This document shows positions 59,460 through 64,000 of a DNA stretch of 64,000 nt, piece after piece. Position numbers and translations under genes: made by a program. The notes below the pieces were generated by a model that saw only the letters and a list, made by a program, of their open reading frames with translations, was not told the origin of the DNA and did no database searches. The stretch comes from Microbacterium sp. AK031. GTDB lineage: Bacteria; Actinomycetota; Actinomycetes; Actinomycetales; Microbacteriaceae. Location: NCBI RefSeq assembly GCF_024807145.1, contig NZ_JANUCA010000001.1, forward strand, positions 1,033,266 to 1,097,265, given 5' to 3'. Every line of letters begins with the position of its first letter. The first letter of the stretch is position 1.

Positions 59460-59494
59460 TGTCTGGGTGTGCGCTTTTGTCCAGGTGTGCGCTT
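59460..59494. repeat. Two imperfect 17-base tandem units between rpsT and holA
   Basis: TGTCTGGGTGTGCGCTT at 59460-59476 and a copy with two changes at 59478-59494, period 18. No function is apparent. Confidence 0.6.
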
Positions 59495-59504
59495 GTGTGC
59501 CGCG

Positions 59505-60542
59505 CTACTCGCCGAACGGCGCACGGGTGGCGATAACCGTCACCATGCGCTCGAGCGCGAAGATCGGATCGCGCGCAGCGCCTTTGACCTCGGCATCCGC
59601 CCGCGCCGTCGCCTGGATCGCGAGGCCCAGCGAGCGCTCGTTCCATCCGCTGAGGTCGCGCCTGGCCCGATCGACTTGCCAGTCCTTCATGCCGAGACGC
59701 TGAGCGAGGCTCCGACTCGGCTCACGCTGACCGGCGACGCGCGCCATGGTCCGCAGCTTCATCGCGAAGGCGGCGACCATGGGAACCGGATCGGCGCCGG
59801 AATCCAGCGCGTGGCGCAGCGCGATGAGAGCTTCACCGTAGCGGCCCGATATCGCAGTGTCGGCGACGACGAACGCCGAGACCTCCACGCGCCCGCCGTA
59901 GTACTTGGTCACCGTCTCCTCGGCGATGTCGCCCTCGACGTCGCGGATGAGCTGCTGACACGCCGCGGCGAGTTCGGTCAGGTCGTCCGCGAACGCCGAC
60001 ACGAGCGCCCTGAGGGCTGCCGGGGCGATGCGCTTCTTCGCCGCCGCGAACTCCCCCGCCGCGAAGTCGACGCGGTCTGCGTCGCGCTTGACCGCGAGGC
60101 ACGGGATCTCGATGCCGCCGCCGGTGCCTGCGCGCAATGCGTCGAGCAGCTTCTTGCCGCGCACGCTCGCACCTGTGTGGCGCAGCAGGACGGTCGCACC
60201 CTCCTGCGGGTTGTTCAGGTACGACACCGCCTCCTGAAGGAAGTCGTCTGAGCACTTCTCGACGCCGGAGACGCGCACCAGCCGCGGCTCGCCGAACAAC
60301 GAAGGCGAAGTGAGCGCAAGGAGCGTGCCAGGGGCGTAGTCGTCGGCGCGCACGTCGCTGATCTCGAGTGCCGGATCTTCGGCGCGCAGATAGTCTCGGA
60401 TGCCGGCGATCGCGCGTTCTGCACAGACCTCTTCGGGTCCGAACACGAGTACGAGCGGCGCCGGTCGCGGGTCGCGCCACGACACCTGCGGAATCTTCGT
60501 AGCCTTCGTGCCACCGCGGGCTGAGGAGCGAGGAGCGGCCAT
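59505..60542 (-). CDS. holA: DNA polymerase III subunit delta
   Basis: Clamp-loader subunit of 345 residues. N-terminal AAA+-like domain (APLVLVFGPEEVCAERAIAGIRDYL near 31-55), PRLVRVSGVEKC region, and the C-terminal collar domain with LRTMARVAGQREPSRSLAQRLGMKDWQVDRAR near 275-306. Follows comEC by nine bases on the same strand, the usual comEA-comEC-holA order. Confidence 0.93.
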   Translation of the reverse strand: MAAPRSSARGGTKATKIPQVSWRDPRPAPLVLVFGPEEVCAERAIAGIRDYLRAEDPALEISDVRADDYAPGTLLALTSPSLFGEPRLVRVSGVEKCSDDFLQEAVSYLNNPQEGATVLLRHTGASVRGKKLLDALRAGTGGGIEIPCLAVKRDADRVDFAAGEFAAAKKRIAPAALRALVSAFADDLTELAAACQQLIRDVEGDIAEETVTKYYGGRVEVSAFVVADTAISGRYGEALIALRHALDSGADPVPMVAAFAMKLRTMARVAGQREPSRSLAQRLGMKDWQVDRARRDLSGWNERSLGLAIQATARADAEVKGAARDPIFALERMVTVIATRAPFGE

Positions 60543-60551
60543 GACTAGAGC

Positions 60552-62915
60552 CTACCGGGGGTCATCGACATCCAAGGGGTCGTCAGCGGGTTCGGTGGGC
60601 TCGGCAGATGCAGCAGCACGCTCTGCCCACAGCACGAGCTCTTCGCTGTCCCTGCCGATCAGTATCCTGCCCTGCTGGTCGGTGCGCAGCACGACGGCAC
60701 CCGCGGCGTCCAGCAGCGCCAGCGTCTCCGCACGTGGATGACCGTAGTCGTTGTCCACTCCGGCGCTGAAGATCGCGGCAGCGGGCCGCAGGAGGTCGTA
60801 CAGGCCGGTGTCCTGATCGGCGCTCCCATGATGCGCGACCTTCACGACCGCGTACGTGCCGCGCAGCTGGTCGCGCAGCATGCGCTGAGGCGTCGCGGAG
60901 AGGTCGCCGAGGAAGAGCGAGCGCGGCACCTCTCCCCCGTCGAATTCGAGCACGACACTCGCGTCATTGCCCGCGGGGAACGCGGCAGATTCCTTTCGCG
61001 GCCACAGCACCTTCCAGGACGCCGCCCCCAGCGCGCCGTGCATGCCGGTCGAAACCTCGACGAGTTCCGCGCCTCCTTCGCTCAGTTCGCTCAGCAGTCG
61101 GGCATCCTCCGGCGAACCGACCGGGCCGTGCAGTACCGTGCCCACACGCCCCACGACCGATGCGGCAGCGCCGACGTGATCCGCATCGAAGTGCGTCAGC
61201 ACCAGCAGATCGATCCGGCCGATTCCGAGTGCGTTCAGACACGTCGACAACGGCTCGGACTCCATCCCGGTGTCGATCAGCGCCACGTGCTGTTCGGATC
61301 GCACCAGAAGCGCATCCCCCTGTCCCACATCGCAGGCCGCGATCGACCAGGCCTCCGGAACCGTCGTACCCACGAGCGGTCCGGTGAGCAGCATCCGTGC
61401 ACCGGCCAGCCCGAGAGCGACGACGAGCACCACGACTGAGAATCCACGAACGCCGCGTCGCGCGGCGATCCCATCCACGCTCAGGACCACGCCGACCGCA
61501 GCACTCAGCACCGCCACCAGCAGCGCCGCGGGGATGCCGGGGACCACCGCGACCTGCGCACCGGGCAGGCCTGCGGACACGGTCGCTGTCGTCGAGATCC
61601 ACGCCGACGGCAGCCAGGCGCATGCGGCCAGCAGGTCAGCCACTGGTGGGATCGGCGCAGCCAGGCACGCGAGCAGGCCGATCACGGTAGCGATCGGCGC
61701 GGCAGGCGCGGCGATCATGTTCGCCACAATCGCGATGATCGACTGCTGCTCCGAGAACAGCGCGATGATCGGCCCGCAGATGAGCTGGGCTGCGAGCGGA
61801 ATCGCGATCGCCAGCGCGAGTGGTTGCGGCATCCAGCGGGCCAGACCGCGCGCCAGCGGCGGTGCGAGCACGATCAGTGCGGCCGTGGCCGCCGCCGACA
61901 GCGCGAACCCCGGCGTCGCGGAGAGCCACGGATCGGCGATGAGGATGCCGGCCACGGCGAGACACAGGACTCCCAGTCCTGCGCTGGGCCGACCGCACAG
62001 CACGGTGAGCATGGCGACGGCCGCCATCACCGCCGCCCTGATCACGCTCGGCTCCGGCGTGACGAGCACGACGAAAGCCGCGAGGGCGGTGAGAGCGATG
62101 GCGACTCTGAGAGTGCGCCCGCCGCCGCAGAGCGCGACCAGCCAGAAAACCGCGCCGACCACGATCGCACAGTTCGCGCCGCTCACCGCCGTGAGATGGC
62201 TGAGACCGGACGTGAGCATGGCGGCGTTGAGCTCTGGCGTCACAGCGCGCGTGTCGCCGACGGCGAGCCCTGGTAGCAGCCCCGCACCCGGCTCCGGGAG
62301 TCGGGTGACACGGTCGACGAAGTCCTCGCGCACCTGCGCCGCGACGGCGAAGACGCCCTGTGCGGGCATGACGATCTCGACATCGGTTCCGAACACCACG
62401 AGTGCTGCACGCTCTCCCGGATCTGTGGCCATCACCTGTCCGGTGACACGGATGGCTGTGCCGAGATCCAGCCCCGGCACACGCTCCACACCGATGCGTA
62501 TCGGCACACGCAACGGTTCGGGCCGGTTCGGGATTCCGGCGTGACTCGTCTGCGCGTCGAACCACAGCCGTCCGTCACTACCTGTCGCCGATGACGAGGA
62601 GATCTCCGCATAGACGTCGACCACGCGTCCATCCAGCTCTGCCGCGCTCGCGCGCTGAGCCATCGCGAAGCCGACCGTCATCGCCGACGCCGCCGCGACC
62701 AGCGCGATCACCGCCAGCAGGCCACCTCTCGCTCGTATGGCACCACGCATGTGAGCGCGCACCAGCATCCCGAGCGCCGTCGCCCCGAGCAGCCCGCCGC
62801 CGACCGCGCACCACCATACGGCGCCTGGTAGGAACACGCACAGCAGCGCCACCGCCCACACGATGCCCGCGACCCGCACGAGTCGCAGATCCCGCGCACG
62901 GATGCCGGTGATCAC
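60552..62915 (-). CDS. comEC: ComEC/Rec2 DNA-uptake channel protein
   Basis: 787 residues. N-terminal membrane part with several helices, an OB-like extracytoplasmic domain, and the Competence domain with LLPGLAVGDTRAVTPELNAAM, then SGLSHLTAVSGANCAIVVG near 231-249. The C-terminal third is a metallo-beta-lactamase-like domain: CDVGQGDALLV, LTHFDADHVGA and KVAHHGSADQDTG, a possible nuclease. The GTG start overlaps the comEA stop (GTGA). All key motifs look intact, so the uptake channel is probably functional. Confidence 0.94.
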   Translation of the reverse strand: MITGIRARDLRLVRVAGIVWAVALLCVFLPGAVWWCAVGGGLLGATALGMLVRAHMRGAIRARGGLLAVIALVAAASAMTVGFAMAQRASAAELDGRVVDVYAEISSSSATGSDGRLWFDAQTSHAGIPNRPEPLRVPIRIGVERVPGLDLGTAIRVTGQVMATDPGERAALVVFGTDVEIVMPAQGVFAVAAQVREDFVDRVTRLPEPGAGLLPGLAVGDTRAVTPELNAAMLTSGLSHLTAVSGANCAIVVGAVFWLVALCGGGRTLRVAIALTALAAFVVLVTPEPSVIRAAVMAAVAMLTVLCGRPSAGLGVLCLAVAGILIADPWLSATPGFALSAAATAALIVLAPPLARGLARWMPQPLALAIAIPLAAQLICGPIIALFSEQQSIIAIVANMIAAPAAPIATVIGLLACLAAPIPPVADLLAACAWLPSAWISTTATVSAGLPGAQVAVVPGIPAALLVAVLSAAVGVVLSVDGIAARRGVRGFSVVVLVVALGLAGARMLLTGPLVGTTVPEAWSIAACDVGQGDALLVRSEQHVALIDTGMESEPLSTCLNALGIGRIDLLVLTHFDADHVGAAASVVGRVGTVLHGPVGSPEDARLLSELSEGGAELVEVSTGMHGALGAASWKVLWPRKESAAFPAGNDASVVLEFDGGEVPRSLFLGDLSATPQRMLRDQLRGTYAVVKVAHHGSADQDTGLYDLLRPAAAIFSAGVDNDYGHPRAETLALLDAAGAVVLRTDQQGRILIGRDSEELVLWAERAAASAEPTEPADDPLDVDDPR

Positions 62916-63538
62916 ACCCGCACCAGGTCTGCAAGCCCCGCGAGCAGCTTCTCGCCGATGCCGGGCACGGCAAGCAGGTCGTCGACGGACTGGAACCGAC
63001 CGTTCGTGTCGCGCCATTCGATGATCCGCTGTGCCAGTGCCGGTCCGATGCGCGGAAGCGTCTCGAGCGCCGCCTGATCCGCATTGTTGAGGTCGATCAG
63101 ACCATCGCCTTGAGGAGTCGTCCCACCGCCTTCACCTGCCGCACCGACCACGGGTACGATCAATTGCTCCCCGTCGCTGAGCGGCCGCGCGAGGTTCACG
63201 GCCTGCAGATCGGCATCGGCGAGGGTTCCTCCGGCCGCTGCGAGAGCATCGACGACGCGCGCATCGAGTTCGAGCATGTACAGGCCGGGGCGTTCGACCT
63301 GGCCGAGCACATGGACGTACAGCTCACCGTCGACCGCGACCTCATCCGAGGCTTCCGACAGAGGCACGGTCTGCACCGGCTGCGCCTGGCCACGCATGAT
63401 GCCGAGGCCTACCGCCGCCGACAGCACGACGAGCCCGAGCACGACGGCGGCGCCGATGCTCAGTCGCAGCCTGGAGCGCCCCGCGGCCGCGGGCGGGGAA
63501 GCACCCGGAGATGCGGGCACCTCTTCAGTAGCTGGCAC
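62912..63538 (-). CDS. comEA: ComEA family DNA-binding protein
   Basis: 208 residues. One N-terminal transmembrane helix (about 25-48), a SLBB-like domain LYVHVLGQVERPGLYMLELD, a Gly-rich linker, and a double helix-hairpin-helix DNA-binding domain with IDLNNADQAALETLPRIGP and LLAVPGIGEKLLAGL. It binds incoming DNA at the membrane for ComEC. The GTG at 63538 follows TAGCGT by six bases. Confidence 0.94.
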   Translation of the reverse strand: MPATEEVPASPGASPPAAAGRSRLRLSIGAAVVLGLVVLSAAVGLGIMRGQAQPVQTVPLSEASDEVAVDGELYVHVLGQVERPGLYMLELDARVVDALAAAGGTLADADLQAVNLARPLSDGEQLIVPVVGAAGEGGGTTPQGDGLIDLNNADQAALETLPRIGPALAQRIIEWRDTNGRFQSVDDLLAVPGIGEKLLAGLADLVRV

Positions 63539-63544
63539 TCCGCC

Positions 63545-63550
63545 ACGCTA
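63545..63550 (-). promoter_or_regulatory. -10 box TAGCGT of leaderless comEA
   Basis: TAGCGT, exactly six bases, then the GTG at 63538. Confidence 0.55.
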
Positions 63551-63651
63551 GGCGCGCGGTCACCCCTTCGGATCCCGAATTCCCGATGTCCGTGGACAGG
63601 TCACGCCGGTCCGTGCCGGTGCAGAGAGACTGCGCACAGGATCGCGGACGT

Positions 63652-63680
63652 CGACAGGGCGACGACAGGGCGACGACAGG
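63652..63680. repeat. Short tandem repeat, 11-base period
   Basis: Units of the type GGGCGACGACA, a little over two copies, in the gap between comEA and the transposase end. Confidence 0.6.
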
Positions 63681-63703
63681 AGCTTTCTGCCGGTTATGCG
63701 CGT

Positions 63704-63761
63704 GGCAATGTCAAGTGGTGGGAGCAACGCCGGGGGCAATGTCAAGTGGTGGGAGCAACGC
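63704..63761. repeat. Duplicated 27-base sequence at the probable left end of the IS element
   Basis: An identical 27-base unit (begins GGCAATGTCAAG, ends GGAGCAACGC) occurs at 63704-63730 and 63735-63761, separated by CGGG. It lies 20 bases before the transposase start and is probably the end (inverted-repeat side) of the IS, present twice. The right end is outside the window, so the IR match cannot be checked. Confidence 0.65.
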
Positions 63762-63781
63762 TCTGATTGAAGGAGCGTTTC

Positions 63782-64000
63782 ATGGTCAAGTTGTTTCCGC
63801 CTGGTACTCGTGCCGCGTTCGTTGATCTTGTGTGCGCCGGCGCGACGACGATGAGTGCTGCGGCGAGTGTCGGCGCGGGGAGTGCTTCGGCGTCGCGGTG
63901 GTGGGCCCAGTCTGGGGGCATGAAGATCGATAAGGGACGCACCGGTGGTCTCGCTGATCCGGTGCCGGAGATGATGGCGGTCAGTGAGCGGATGCTGACT
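63782..64000 (+). CDS. IS30-like transposase, N-terminal part (runs off the window)
   Basis: 73 residues visible, open at the edge. MVKLFPPGTRAAFVDLVCAGA followed by AASVGAGSASASRWWAQSG and KGRTGGLADP is the N-terminal helix-turn-helix of actinobacterial IS30-type transposases. GAAGGAG lies at a good distance before the ATG. The DDE domain would lie beyond position 64000. Family call is fair; completeness is unknown. Confidence 0.75.
   Translation, partial: MVKLFPPGTRAAFVDLVCAGATTMSAAASVGAGSASASRWWAQSGGMKIDKGRTGGLADPVPEMMAVSERMLT

Larger units (their letters stand above)
63539..63703. other. Gap between comEA and the IS element
   Basis: 165 bases holding the comEA -10 box and the 11-base tandem repeats; nothing else is recognised. 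Probably the original upstream region of comEA now bounded by the insertion. Confidence 0.5.

Noticed and set aside
63652..63761. Repeats near the right end considered as a CRISPR array
   Set aside because: The 27-base unit occurs only twice with a 4-base gap, and the 11-base units have no spacers. They fit an IS end and a small tandem repeat.

Overview
The window is high-GC, gene-dense DNA from an actinobacterium. Gene content and order (CIRCE-hrcA-dnaJ, opcA beside zwf, a SufBDC operon with a Rieske protein and SufT, short leaderless genes with a TAnnnT box about 6 bases before the start) fit the family Microbacteriaceae and most resemble Microbacterium. That placement is by recognition only; no search was run. 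Nearly all of the window is chromosomal housekeeping sequence. The clearest mobile DNA is an IS30-like transposase that runs off the right edge.

Layout. 1-5.4 kb: an ABC-F protein cut by the left edge, a DedA protein, a DesK/LuxR-type two-component pair and a membrane acyltransferase. 5.3-11.5 kb: a leftward operon sufB-sufD-Rieske-sufC-sufT, then a MalY-type C-S lyase, then a decayed MFS transporter gene carrying a 15-base homopolymer. 11.8-14.7 kb: heme A synthesis genes ctaA and ctaB around a broken HAD hydrolase gene and a small membrane protein. 14.9-23 kb: a rightward pentose-phosphate operon tkt-tal-pgi-zwf-opcA-pgl with overlapping or nearly adjacent genes. 23-26.6 kb: an EamA-like transporter, peptide deformylase, a lipoprotein, tRNA-Asn and a lone ABC ATPase. 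26.6-31 kb: dnaG, dGTPase and dusB. 31-37 kb: glutathione peroxidase, a DsbA-like protein, a P-loop kinase, uppS, recO, a TRIC-like channel and leuA with an upstream leucine leader peptide. 37-49.7 kb: a lipoprotein, an oxidoreductase, then the leftward chain HIT-phoH-ybeY-corC-era, then hrcA-dnaJ-rsmE under a CIRCE operator, hemW, a DUF1990 protein and lepA. 49.9-55.6 kb: an oligopeptide ABC importer (two permeases, one fused double ATPase, one binding lipoprotein). 55.6-59.1 kb: an alpha/beta hydrolase, an MFS transporter and a GH1 beta-glucosidase. 59.1-63.5 kb: rpsT, holA, comEC and comEA. 63.7 kb to the end: a duplicated 27-base sequence and the IS30-like transposase.

Regulation visible in the sequence. 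At least twelve genes have a TAnnnT-like hexamer 6-7 bases before ATG or GTG and no useful Shine-Dalgarno sequence, the signature of leaderless mRNAs. The leuA leader peptide also fits this pattern and carries four consecutive Leu codons followed by an 11-bp hairpin. The acyltransferase gene has a perfect 16-bp palindrome upstream and a hairpin that would hide its ribosome binding site.

I did not find an obviously new multi-gene system. The observations most worth checking are the leuA leader, the leaderless start pattern, the G15 tract and multiple lesions in the MFS gene, the palindrome next to the two-component system, and the Suf operon in which a C-S lyase sits where a cysteine desulfurase would be expected.
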